From contig DATLAN010000611.1 of the NCBI GenBank assembly GCA_035527455.1, positions 1 through 9,940 of the forward strand: a stretch of DNA of 9,940 nt. Direction: 5' to 3'. Both the position numbers and the translations under genes were made by a program. Origin of the DNA: DATLAN01 sp035527455 (lineage in GTDB: Bacteria > Planctomycetota > Planctomycetia > Pirellulales > Thermoguttaceae). Below the pieces are notes generated by a model. It ran no database searches and was not told the origin of the DNA. It was given only the letters and a program-made list of their open reading frames with translations. Below, one piece after another: positions 1 to 6,291 of this stretch; position 1 is the stretch's first letter, and each line of letters begins with the position of its first letter.

Positions 1-924
1 CAGCCGGGCCGTTGCCTCGAACCCTTCGATGCCGTACCGACCGACACGACGGTGTTTCTTGAACTGATTGCCCCGACGGCCGATCGCGTCGCCCCCTTGC
101 TGGAACTGGCCCCGCGACATGCCGGCTCGCGCAGCCCGTCGGGCCGTTGGCGTCCGGGGCTCAGCCCGCACGCGCCTTATAGCGTGTTGCCCGACTTGTT
201 GCGCCGCGCCGTAGCGCTTTCCGCCGAATCGCACGTACCGATCGCGTTTCACCTGGCCGAATCGCGCGCGGAAATCGACCTGATCCGTCGGGGGACCGGC
301 CCCTTTCGCGACGGGTTCGAGGAGTTGGGTACCTGCCATCCGGACTCTTTCGTTCCCGGCGGTCGTCCGCTCGACTATCTCCGCGTGCTGTCCGAAGCCC
401 ATCGCGCACTGGTGATTCACGGCAACTACCTCGACGACGAGGAGATTGCGTTTCTGGCGGACCACGCGCGGCAAATGGCCGTGGTCTACTGCCCTCGCAC
501 GCACGCCTACTTTCGCCACGACCCGTACCCGCTGGAGAAGATGCTCGCCGCCGGCGCGGTGGTTGCGTTGGGGACCGACTCCCGGGCGTCGTCGCCGGAC
601 TTGAGCGTGCTGGCCGAGATGCGGGCCGTGGTGCAAAAGCACCCCAGCGTTACCCACGACGCGGTGCTGCAACTGGGCACGATCCACGGAGCCCAAGCCT
701 TGGGGCAGGCATCCGAGGTCGGCAGCCTCGAACCCGGCAAGTTCGCCAACCTGGCCGTCGTGGCATTGCCGGAGCAGGACACGGCCGATCCGTTTGAACT
801 GATCTTCAACAGCGATCGGCCGGTGGTTGCGACGTGGTATCGGGGCTCTCGCGTGACGCCTTCTCCTCCAGCCCGGACGTGCCGAACCGGCAAGCCAGCT
901 CGGCCTCGACCTCGGCCAGCTTGA
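1..924 (+). CDS. Amidohydrolase, SAH/MTA deaminase-chlorohydrolase family (5'-truncated)
   Basis: The frame is open from the first base, so the gene starts before the window; the GTG at 52 is an internal codon. What is seen is the C-terminal part of a metal-dependent TIM-barrel hydrolase: a PGLSPHAPYS motif, FHLAES with the metal-ligand His at nt 250-252, VIHGNYLDDEE with a His at nt 418-420, YCPRTHAYF, and ALGTDSRASS with the catalytic/metal Asp at nt 577-579. It ends with the family's closing GSLEPGKFANL strand and a DxPVVATWYRG-like segment. Relatives hydrolytically deaminate S-adenosylhomocysteine, methylthioadenosine or related amines, or dechlorinate triazines; the substrate cannot be chosen from this fragment. 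The N-terminal HxH metal motif lies outside the window. The last ~22 residues (Pro/Arg-rich) look like non-family sequence and are antisense to conserved hisE codons. Confidence 0.88.
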   Translation, partial: QPGRCLEPFDAVPTDTTVFLELIAPTADRVAPLLELAPRHAGSRSPSGRWRPGLSPHAPYSVLPDLLRRAVALSAESHVPIAFHLAESRAEIDLIRRGTGPFRDGFEELGTCHPDSFVPGGRPLDYLRVLSEAHRALVIHGNYLDDEEIAFLADHARQMAVVYCPRTHAYFRHDPYPLEKMLAAGAVVALGTDSRASSPDLSVLAEMRAVVQKHPSVTHDAVLQLGTIHGAQALGQASEVGSLEPGKFANLAVVALPEQDTADPFELIFNSDRPVVATWYRGSRVTPSPPARTCRTGKPARPRPRPA

Positions 925-1174
925 CGCCACGGTAGGCGAGCATGACGAACAGGTGATAGATCAAATCAGCCGCTTCGTGGATCAGGTGGCTGTCGGACGG
1001 ATCATCGTTGCCGGCCGCTTCGATCACCTCGGCGGCCTCTTCGCGAATCTTGGCCCCGATGGCGGCCACACCGCCTTCCAGCAGCCCGGTCGTGTACGAA
1101 TTCTCCGGCCGGTGGACGTTGCGATCTTCGATCACGGCTATGAGTCTCGCGAAGATCGTCTCATGCTCACACAT
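806..1174 (-). CDS. hisE: Phosphoribosyl-ATP pyrophosphatase
   Basis: A 122-aa protein for the second step of histidine synthesis: hydrolysis of phosphoribosyl-ATP to phosphoribosyl-AMP and pyrophosphate in the cytosol. The all-alpha MazG-like NTP pyrophosphatase signature is clear: EEAAEVIEAA (residues 45-54) and HEAADLIYHLFVML (66-79) carry the acidic Mg-binding residues, preceded by SYTTGLLEGG. The frame is open 37 codons further upstream, but ATG 1174 gives the normal HisE N-terminus and has a GGGAAGG ribosome-binding site just upstream. Family members are usually about 90-120 aa; the conserved part ends at FGTSGLEEKASR, and the last ~14 residues are extra. It stands alone, away from other his genes, without the HisI domain found fused in enterobacteria. 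Its 3' end overlaps the convergent amidohydrolase gene by 119 bp. Confidence 0.93.
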   Translation of the reverse strand: MCEHETIFARLIAVIEDRNVHRPENSYTTGLLEGGVAAIGAKIREEAAEVIEAAGNDDPSDSHLIHEAADLIYHLFVMLAYRGVKLAEVEAELACRFGTSGLEEKASRESPDTTSQPPADRC

Positions 1175-1259
1175 CGGGCGCCCTTCCCAAAAAGAACCAG
1201 AAAGGTCAGAATCAAGCCATGAGGCTGGCGATAGCGTAGCCGGCAGAGCCAATTGTAGC

Positions 1260-1331
1260 CATCTCGCTCCGCGAGATGTAGCCACGTCTCGCGGAGCGAG
1301 ACGGCTATTCTGAGCGAGACGGCTATTCTGA
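1260..1331. repeat. Paired palindromes plus 18-bp tandem duplication
   Basis: Two short palindromes lie side by side. 1260-1278 has 8-bp arms CATCTCGC/GCGAGATG around TCC; 1286-1302 has 7-bp arms GTCTCGC/GCGAGAC around GGA. They are inverted copies of each other around a TAGCCAC spacer. The right copy runs into an exact 18-bp tandem duplication (1296-1313 and 1314-1331, unit GCGAGACGGCTATTCTGA). The block lies in the divergent hisE-miaA spacer and resembles a REP-type repeat. Confidence 0.85.
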
Positions 1332-1380
1332 CTCCGAAAGCGTGCGGCGGGTTAGGATGGGCGATATCTCCGGGCGGCCG

Positions 1381-1410
1381 AACGGCGGGCAAGCCCGCCC
1401 GCTAAACGAC
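1381..1410. repeat. Palindromic repeat, family B, single copy
   Basis: Contains the near-palindrome GGCGGGCAAGCCCGCC followed by CGCTAAACG. The same sequence, from AACGG through CTAAACG, recurs at 6486-6513 and, inverted with one mismatch, at about 6300-6327. It can fold as a 6-bp GC stem with a CAAG loop. It is placed 17 nt before the heptad array that precedes miaA. Confidence 0.88.
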
Positions 1411-1427
1411 ACTTGGAGAATTCGTCC

Positions 1428-1468
1428 AATCCCCAATCCGAAATCCGAAATCTGAAATCTGAAATCCC
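1428..1468 (+). repeat. Heptad tandem repeat abutting the miaA start codon
   Basis: Six consecutive 7-nt-period units read AATCCCC, AATCCGA, AATCCGA, AATCTGA, AATCTGA and AATCCC, and the last runs directly into ATG at 1469. The tract takes the place of a ribosome-binding site; no GGAG-like sequence is present. A related array precedes nadE at 6534-6577. Confidence 0.9.
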
Positions 1469-2413
1469 ATGCCCCCCCCGCCCGCTCTCGACTGCTGGTT
1501 CCTCACCGGTCCTACGGCCGCCGGGAAGACGGGCGTGGGTGTGGAGTTGGCCCGGCGGATCGACGCGGAGATCGTTTCGCTCGATTCGATGGCCTTGTAC
1601 CGGGGCATGGACGTCGGCACCGCCAAGCCGACGCCCGAGCAGCGCGGCGGCGTGCCCCACCACCTGATCGACCTCATCGAGCCGCACGAAGAGTTCAGCC
1701 TGGCCGGGTACATCGAGGCGGCCGTTCGTTGTCTTGCCGAAATCAAGGCCCGCGGCCGCGAGGTGCTCTTCGTGGGCGGAACGCCGCTGTATCTCAAAGG
1801 GCTGCTGCGGGGGATCTTCGAGGGCCCGTCGGCCGACTGGGATTTTCGCAACCGGCTCGCGGAGGAAGCCCGGCAACACGAGGCCGAGTGGCTGCACCGG
1901 CGCCTGGCGGAGGTCGATCCCGCTTCCGCTGCCCGGCTGCACCCGAACGACACCCGGCGCCTCATCCGGGCGCTGGAAGTCTACGAGAAGACGGGCCGGC
2001 CGATCAGCGCGTGGCAGCGGCAGTTCGACGTCGGCCGAGACGCCGAGGCGTGCCGCGTGTTCGTGCTCGATTGGCCCAGGCACGAACTGTACGCCCGCAT
2101 CGAACGCCGGGTGGACGAGATGTTCTCCGCCGGACTGGTCGACGAGGTCCGCCGTCTGCTGGCCGGACCGCGACCGCTGAGCCGAACCACCCGAAAGGCC
2201 GTCGGGTATCGCGAAGTGATCGAACATATCGCCGGACGGCACGGACTGGCGGAGACCATCGAACTGGTGAAGCGACACACGCGGCAATTGGCCAAACGCC
2301 AAGGCACCTGGTTCCGCAGCCTGAGCGAATGCCGCTTCGTACCGGTCGAGGGCCGGATCGACCCCGTCGAGCTTTCCCGGCAGATCGCAGCATGGGGGGG
2401 AAGTGTCCACTGA
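1469..2413 (+). CDS. miaA: tRNA dimethylallyltransferase
   Basis: A 314-aa enzyme that transfers a dimethylallyl group to N6 of adenosine-37 in tRNAs reading UNN codons, the first step to ms2i6A. Seen in order: P-loop GPTAAGKT (14-21), DSMALYRGMDVGTAKP (39-54) with the catalytic Asp39, PHHLID (63-68), GGTPLY (103-108), RRLIRALEVYEKTGRP with the conserved tRNA-binding region, KAVGYREV, and a C-terminal KRQGTWFR segment. Length is normal for the family. The start is fixed: an in-frame TGA lies at 1460-1462 and ATG 1469 is the first start after it. The start directly follows a heptad repeat and has no Shine-Dalgarno. It diverges from hisE; the next gene, aspS, is ~220 bp downstream and probably has its own promoter. 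Confidence 0.96.
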   Translation: MPPPPALDCWFLTGPTAAGKTGVGVELARRIDAEIVSLDSMALYRGMDVGTAKPTPEQRGGVPHHLIDLIEPHEEFSLAGYIEAAVRCLAEIKARGREVLFVGGTPLYLKGLLRGIFEGPSADWDFRNRLAEEARQHEAEWLHRRLAEVDPASAARLHPNDTRRLIRALEVYEKTGRPISAWQRQFDVGRDAEACRVFVLDWPRHELYARIERRVDEMFSAGLVDEVRRLLAGPRPLSRTTRKAVGYREVIEHIAGRHGLAETIELVKRHTRQLAKRQGTWFRSLSECRFVPVEGRIDPVELSRQIAAWGGSVH

Positions 2414-2434
2414 TTCACTCTCTCATCCCCAACG

Positions 2435-2456
2435 CCCGCCGACTGCGTTCGGCGGG
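2435..2456 (+). terminator. Hairpin after miaA, possible terminator
   Basis: An 8-bp stem CCCGCCGA/TCGGCGGG closes a 6-nt loop (2443-2448), 21 nt past the miaA stop codon. No T-run follows, so it is not a classic intrinsic terminator; it may stabilise the 3' end instead. Confidence 0.4.
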
Positions 2457-2485
2457 GTCGATGCTCCGGCCAATACCGCTCGGGT

Positions 2486-2512
2486 AGAATACTGTTCCAT
2501 CGATAGTATTCT
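2486..2512. promoter_or_regulatory. Dyad-symmetric site before aspS
   Basis: Exact 8-bp inverted arms AGAATACT/AGTATTCT are separated by 11 bp, in an AT-richer patch of otherwise GC-rich DNA. TAGAAT, close to a -10 box, occurs at 2485-2490 and again at 2550-2555, but no convincing -35 box pairs with either. It could be an operator in the aspS promoter region or a weak hairpin in its leader. The role is inferred from position and symmetry only. Confidence 0.4.
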
Positions 2513-2623
2513 TTCCAACCAAGAACCTTCTCGCCCCGGCGAAATCCGCTAGAATATCCGATTCGATGTTCTTGGTGACCCATACTATTAGTGATTGCGG
2601 CTTTGCGAAGACCAGGCTCTTTT

Positions 2624-2639
2624 GGGAGTGCAAAACTTG
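2624..2639 (+). promoter_or_regulatory. Ribosome-binding site deciding the aspS TTG start
   Basis: GGGAG at 2624-2628 lies 8 nt before TTG 2637, which begins the family-typical MLRTHTCGEL. This spacing favours TTG 2637 over TTG 2595, TTG 2622 and GTG 2628; the last overlaps the GGGAG itself. Confidence 0.65.
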
Positions 2640-4403
2640 CTGCGGACCCATACTTGCGGAGAATTGCGGGCGGAACATATCGCCCAACAGGTGACCCTGT
2701 GTGGCTGGGTCGATACCTACCGCGACCATAGCGGTGTGCTGTTCATCGATCTTAGGGACCGATACGGGAAGACGCAGGTCGTCTTTGATCCGGAAGGGGG
2801 GGACGAGAACCTTCAACGGGCGAGGTCGCTACGTGCGGAATTCGTGATCGCGGTGACCGGCAAGGTAGCCCCACGTCCGGAGGGTACCGTGAATCCCAAG
2901 CTCGCGACGGGCGAGATCGAGCTGCGCGTCGAGAAGCTGGAGATCCTCAACCCCAGCCTCACCCCCCCGTTCCATCCCGGTGCGAAGGAGTTGCCGGGCG
3001 AGGACCTCAGGCTCAAGTACCGCTATATCGATCTGCGGCGGGCCGAAATGCAGCAGACGCTCATGCTGCGGCACCGGATGATCAAGCTCATGCGGGACTA
3101 TTTCGACGAGTTGGGATTCGTCGATGTGGAAACCCCCGTGCTCGGCCGCAGTACGCCGGAGGGTGCGCGGGATTATCTGGTTCCCAGCCGCGTGCAACAG
3201 GGGTCGTTCTACGCCCTGCCGCAGTCGCCGCAGTTGTACAAGCAGATCTTGATGATCGCCGGCTACGACCGCTACGTGCAGATCGCCCGATGTTTTCGCG
3301 ACGAGGACCTTCGGGCGGACCGCCAGCCGGAGTTCACGCAGTTGGACCTGGAGATGGCATTCGTCGACGCCTCCGACGTGATGGGCGTGATCGACGGCCT
3401 GATGGCCCGGATGGCCCGGGAGATTCTCGCCCTGGAGCTGTCGCTGCCGCTTCCGCAGATGACCTACGACGAGGCCATGGAGCGGTTCGGCCACGACGCG
3501 CCCGACCTGCGATTCGGCATGGAACTGATCGACGTGACCGATCTGGCCAAAGAGGCGGAATTTCGCGTGTTTCGCAGTGCGGCCGAAGCGGGCGGCCGGG
3601 TGCGCGGCATCAACGCCAAGGGGGCCGCCGGCCGTTACAGCCGCAAAGGCATCGATGAACTGACCGCCTACATCATCGAGGACTTCGGGGCCCAGGGACT
3701 CGGATGGTTCAAGGTCGAGGAAGGCGGCAAGCTGGCCTCGCCGATCGCCAAGAATTTCAGCCAAGACCTGCTCGATAAGATCGGCCAACGCATGGAGGCC
3801 GAGCCGGGCGACCTGCTGCTGCTGGTGGCCGATCAGTTCGAGGTGACCTGCAAGGCCCTCTACGGACTCAGGAAGCGGTTGGGCGCCGAGTTGGAGTCGT
3901 ACGACCCGAGCGAGATGAATTTCTCCTGGATCGTCGAGTTTCCCATGTTCGCCCACGACGAGGAAGAAGGCGGCTGGGCGGCCATGCACCACCCTTTCAC
4001 CGCTCCCCGTCCGCAGGACCGCGAGCTGCTGGCCACCCGGCCGGGGGTGTGCCGGGCGCAGGCCTACGACCTGGTCGTCAACGGCTCGGAGGCCGGCGGC
4101 GGCACGATCCGAATCCACGACCAAAAGCTACAGCAGCAGGTGTTCGGCCTCTTGGGAATCGACCCGCAAACGGCTCGGGATCGGTTCGGGTTCCTGCTGG
4201 ACGCCCTACAGTACGGCGCCCCGCCACACGGGGGAATCGCCCTGGGAATCGACCGGTTGGTCATGCTGTTCGGCGGACAAAATAGCATCCGCGACACGAT
4301 CGCGTTTCCCAAGACCCAGCGGGCAACCGACCTGATGACGGGGGCTCCCGGCGAGGTCGATCCCCGCCAGTTGCGCGAGTTGGCGATCAAGCTGGCCCGT
4401 TGA
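2637..4403 (+). CDS. aspS: Aspartyl-tRNA synthetase (probably non-discriminating)
   Basis: A 588-aa class IIb synthetase that charges tRNA with aspartate; E. coli AspRS is ~590 aa. Seen: an N-terminal OB-fold anticodon-binding domain (about 1-105, TLCGWVDTYRDHSG), motif 1 (LKYRYIDLRR, 126-135), motif 2 (FRDEDLRADRQPEFTQLD, 220-237), the bacterial GAD insertion domain, and motif 3 (GIALGIDR, 533-540). The frame is open upstream to TTG 2595, but TTG 2637 gives the canonical start MLRTHTCGEL and has GGGAG (2624-2628) 8 nt before it; GTG 2628 is the alternative. Residues H31 and G83 occupy positions where, in Pseudomonas aeruginosa AspRS, His and Gly go with charging of both tRNA-Asp and tRNA-Asn. 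That suggests a GatCAB-dependent Asn-tRNA route in this organism. Confidence 0.97.
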   Translation: MLRTHTCGELRAEHIAQQVTLCGWVDTYRDHSGVLFIDLRDRYGKTQVVFDPEGGDENLQRARSLRAEFVIAVTGKVAPRPEGTVNPKLATGEIELRVEKLEILNPSLTPPFHPGAKELPGEDLRLKYRYIDLRRAEMQQTLMLRHRMIKLMRDYFDELGFVDVETPVLGRSTPEGARDYLVPSRVQQGSFYALPQSPQLYKQILMIAGYDRYVQIARCFRDEDLRADRQPEFTQLDLEMAFVDASDVMGVIDGLMARMAREILALELSLPLPQMTYDEAMERFGHDAPDLRFGMELIDVTDLAKEAEFRVFRSAAEAGGRVRGINAKGAAGRYSRKGIDELTAYIIEDFGAQGLGWFKVEEGGKLASPIAKNFSQDLLDKIGQRMEAEPGDLLLLVADQFEVTCKALYGLRKRLGAELESYDPSEMNFSWIVEFPMFAHDEEEGGWAAMHHPFTAPRPQDRELLATRPGVCRAQAYDLVVNGSEAGGGTIRIHDQKLQQQVFGLLGIDPQTARDRFGFLLDALQYGAPPHGGIALGIDRLVMLFGGQNSIRDTIAFPKTQRATDLMTGAPGEVDPRQLRELAIKLAR

Positions 4404-4622
4404 CGAACCGGCCGGGGGGTGAGAGACTTGATAGGGGGTCGCCCGGAGTTCAAGCATGAGGGAGGCGCCTCCGACGGCGATCGAAACCCGGCGGTGGTCG
4501 TAGTGGCCGCATTTGAGCGGTCTGTGCGCGGTTTCGGCAAATCGGACCCGAGGACGGATCGGACCCGATGAACCGGGTCACTACGAGCGCTTGCGGAAAC
4601 CCCGAGCAAAGGAACCAACTCG
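4404..4622. other. aspS to lipoprotein spacer
   Basis: No gene was seen in this 219-bp stretch. It holds a 12-bp perfect palindrome GGAGGCGCCTCC (4461-4472) and two exact copies of ATCGGACCCGA 17 bp apart (4541-4551 and 4558-4568). AAAGGA at 4608-4613 serves the next gene. No promoter could be named with confidence. Confidence 0.5.
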
Positions 4623-5294
4623 ATGCAGAATCGCAACCAATCGTGGAGCGTTTTGATCTTGATTTGCCTGCTGGCGGCCTGTTGTGGGTGTCCGAACGAG
4701 AAGACATCGGACAAAACGGACGCGGGCAACGTCTCGAAGACCAACGACGTCGAGCCCAAGGCCATCCAGCCGGCGGTTCCGACGATGCCGGAAGTCCATA
4801 TGAGCGAGGCGACCGAGGCGACCTGCAAGGTTTTTGCCGAGGACCCCATGCGCGAGGCCGACTTGCCCGATCTGCAAGGCGCCGTGCAACGTTTGCCCGA
4901 CCTTTACGGCAAGTCGAAACTGACCGTGCTGTTCTTCTGGATCGACGGCCAATCGGAGTTCGACCGGATGGTCGTGGTCGATGACCTGGCGTTGTTGCAG
5001 CAGAATTTTGCCGGTCCCCTGGCGGAAAAAGGGGTTCAGGTGATCGGTGTCAACGTGGGCGATTCCGCCGAAGTCGTCCGCGGGCGGCTTGCCGAGGCCG
5101 AGGCGACGTTCGCGAACTTTCTCGACGGCGACAGGAAGTTTTTTGCCGAGGTGGCCACGGAGGGGCTGCCGCGGGTTTATCTGCTGGACGAGAAAGGGAA
5201 GATCCTGTGGTTCGACGCGGAGTTTTCGGAGAATTCCCGCAAGACGCTCTTTGTGGCGATCGAAGCCGGCCTGGGGGAGATATTGGAGGAGTAA
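4623..5294 (+). CDS. Thioredoxin-fold lipoprotein lacking the CxxC motif
   Basis: A 223-aa predicted lipoprotein. It starts at ATG 4623 with AAAGGA 9 nt upstream. Residues 8-19 are a hydrophobic signal segment ending in the lipobox LAAC, with Cys20 the lipidated residue; a low-complexity linker rich in Lys, Asp, Thr and Pro follows to ~57. Residues ~78-220 look like a TlpA/AhpC-type thioredoxin fold: the strand KLTVLFFWIDG (99-109), a helix LALLQQNFAGPLAEKG, the strand VQVIGVNVGD, then LPRVYLLDEKGKILW (182-196) with the expected cis-Pro. Where TlpA-like proteins have WCxxC, this one reads WIDGQSEF (106-113), so thiol chemistry at that site is not expected. The only cysteine well past the lipobox cluster is C68. 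It probably sits on the outer face of a membrane. The downstream amidase gene begins 3 nt after its stop, so the two are cotranscribed and likely translationally coupled. The fold call is from pattern, not search. Confidence 0.8.
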   Translation: MQNRNQSWSVLILICLLAACCGCPNEKTSDKTDAGNVSKTNDVEPKAIQPAVPTMPEVHMSEATEATCKVFAEDPMREADLPDLQGAVQRLPDLYGKSKLTVLFFWIDGQSEFDRMVVVDDLALLQQNFAGPLAEKGVQVIGVNVGDSAEVVRGRLAEAEATFANFLDGDRKFFAEVATEGLPRVYLLDEKGKILWFDAEFSENSRKTLFVAIEAGLGEILEE

Positions 5295-5297
5295 CCC

Positions 5298-6224
5298 GTG
5301 GCTTCCACGTCTGAATTCACCGAGCCGGCGGTGGACGTTTCGACCGGCGACCGACAGCGACCGGCGAGTCTCCGTGTGGCGATGGCACAGATTTCGCCGG
5401 TGTTGGGCGACTGCGGGAGGAACCTGACGACTCATCTGGAGCAGATCGAGGCCGCCCGGCAGCAAGAGGCCGACCTGATCGTCTTTCCGGAATTGTCGTT
5501 GACCGGCTACTTCCTCCGCGACATGGTGCCCGACGTGGCGCTGGATCCCGCCGGGCCGCAAATCCGCCGCTTGACCGAGGCCGCCGGAGCCACTTCGCTG
5601 GTGCTGGGCATGGTCGAGGAGTCGCCGCAACACCGGTTCTTCAACACGGCGCTTTACGCCGAGGGCGGACGGATCGTCCACCGGCACCGCAAGGTCTATC
5701 TGCCCACCTACGGACTGTTCGACGAGCAGCGCTACTTCGCGGCCGGGGAGCGGATCGAGGCGTTCGACACGGCCCGGTTCGGACGCGTGGGCATCCTCAT
5801 CTGCGAAGATTTCTGGCACCTCTCGGCCGCCGCCATCATGCAGGCCGAAGAGGTCGACCTGCTGATCTGCGTGGCCAACTCGCCCGCCCGGGGCGTCGAT
5901 GGACCGAAAATCCACACGGCCGAAACCTACGAGCAGCTTTGCACGGCCTTCGCCCATCTGCTCGGCGCGGTGGTGGTTATGGTCAACCGGGTGGGCTTCG
6001 AGGACGGGCTCTGCTTCTGGGGCGGCAGCATGGTCGTGGGGCCCGATGGCCGCACGATCGCCCGGGCACCGATGTTCGACGAAGCGTTGACCCTGGCCGT
6101 CTTCGATCCGGCCGAACTGCGGCGCCAACGGCTGATTATGCCTCTGGCGCGAGATGAACGACTGTTGTTGACGATCGAGGAACTCAATCGGATTAAGCGG
6201 GAACGGTACGGGGGGAGGGATTAG
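5298..6224 (+). CDS. Nitrilase-superfamily amidase, likely glutaminase partner of NadE
   Basis: A 308-aa carbon-nitrogen hydrolase. The Glu-Lys-Cys triad is visible: E65 in FPELSLTGY, K132 in HRHRKVYLPTYG and C169 in ILICEDFWH. The family-typical NRVGFEDGLCFWGGSMVVGPDG block follows at 230-251. The GTG start at 5298 has GGAGGA 7 nt upstream, and the preceding stop codon is only 3 nt away. The first ~23 residues are a poorly conserved leader before LRVAMAQISPVLGD. Nitrilases use the Cys to attack an amide or nitrile. The ELSLTGYFLRDMV context and the nadE gene next on the same strand suggest the glutamine-hydrolysing half of glutamine-dependent NAD+ synthetase, which is usually the N-terminal domain of one long protein. 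A free-standing amidase of another substrate remains possible. A MITE-like element separates it from nadE. Confidence 0.88.
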   Translation: MASTSEFTEPAVDVSTGDRQRPASLRVAMAQISPVLGDCGRNLTTHLEQIEAARQQEADLIVFPELSLTGYFLRDMVPDVALDPAGPQIRRLTEAAGATSLVLGMVEESPQHRFFNTALYAEGGRIVHRHRKVYLPTYGLFDEQRYFAAGERIEAFDTARFGRVGILICEDFWHLSAAAIMQAEEVDLLICVANSPARGVDGPKIHTAETYEQLCTAFAHLLGAVVVMVNRVGFEDGLCFWGGSMVVGPDGRTIARAPMFDEALTLAVFDPAELRRQRLIMPLARDERLLLTIEELNRIKRERYGGRD

Positions 6225-6291
6225 GTAGGGGTTGGATTCTCGAGTAACGACTTCTGCACACGGTGCGCGCATGTTTGACGTAACCAATTGT

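Noticed and set aside
1428..1468. Heptad array as a CRISPR array
   Set aside because: Units are 7 nt with no spacers and no cas genes are nearby.
1352..2410. Minus-strand open frame (352 codons) across miaA
   Set aside because: It is antisense to miaA and ends in the family B palindrome. Part of its protein (DFRFRISDWG-like) is just the heptad repeat read backwards.
1469..2413. MiaA variants DSMALYR and GGTPLY as odd active-site changes
   Set aside because: These positions vary within the family (E. coli has DSALIYK and GGTMLY); the catalytic Asp, P-loop and GTAKP are intact.
2595..2636. N-terminal extension of AspRS from TTG 2595
   Set aside because: The 14 extra residues are not part of the family, and the GGGAG before TTG 2637 fits the canonical start.
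2829..4124. Minus-strand open frame (431 codons) inside aspS
   Set aside because: It is a shadow of aspS; no motif or ribosome-binding site, and the composition is typical of antisense GC-rich frames.
4461..4472. Palindrome GGAGGCGCCTCC as an operator
   Set aside because: A single 12-bp GC palindrome in GC-rich DNA is expected by chance; nothing else marks it.
4581..6287. Long minus-strand open frame (568 codons) opposite the lipoprotein and amidase genes
   Set aside because: It is antisense to two genes with clear family motifs and ribosome-binding sites, its translation is His/Arg/Gly/Leu-rich with no recognisable motif, and GC-rich third positions readily keep that frame open.
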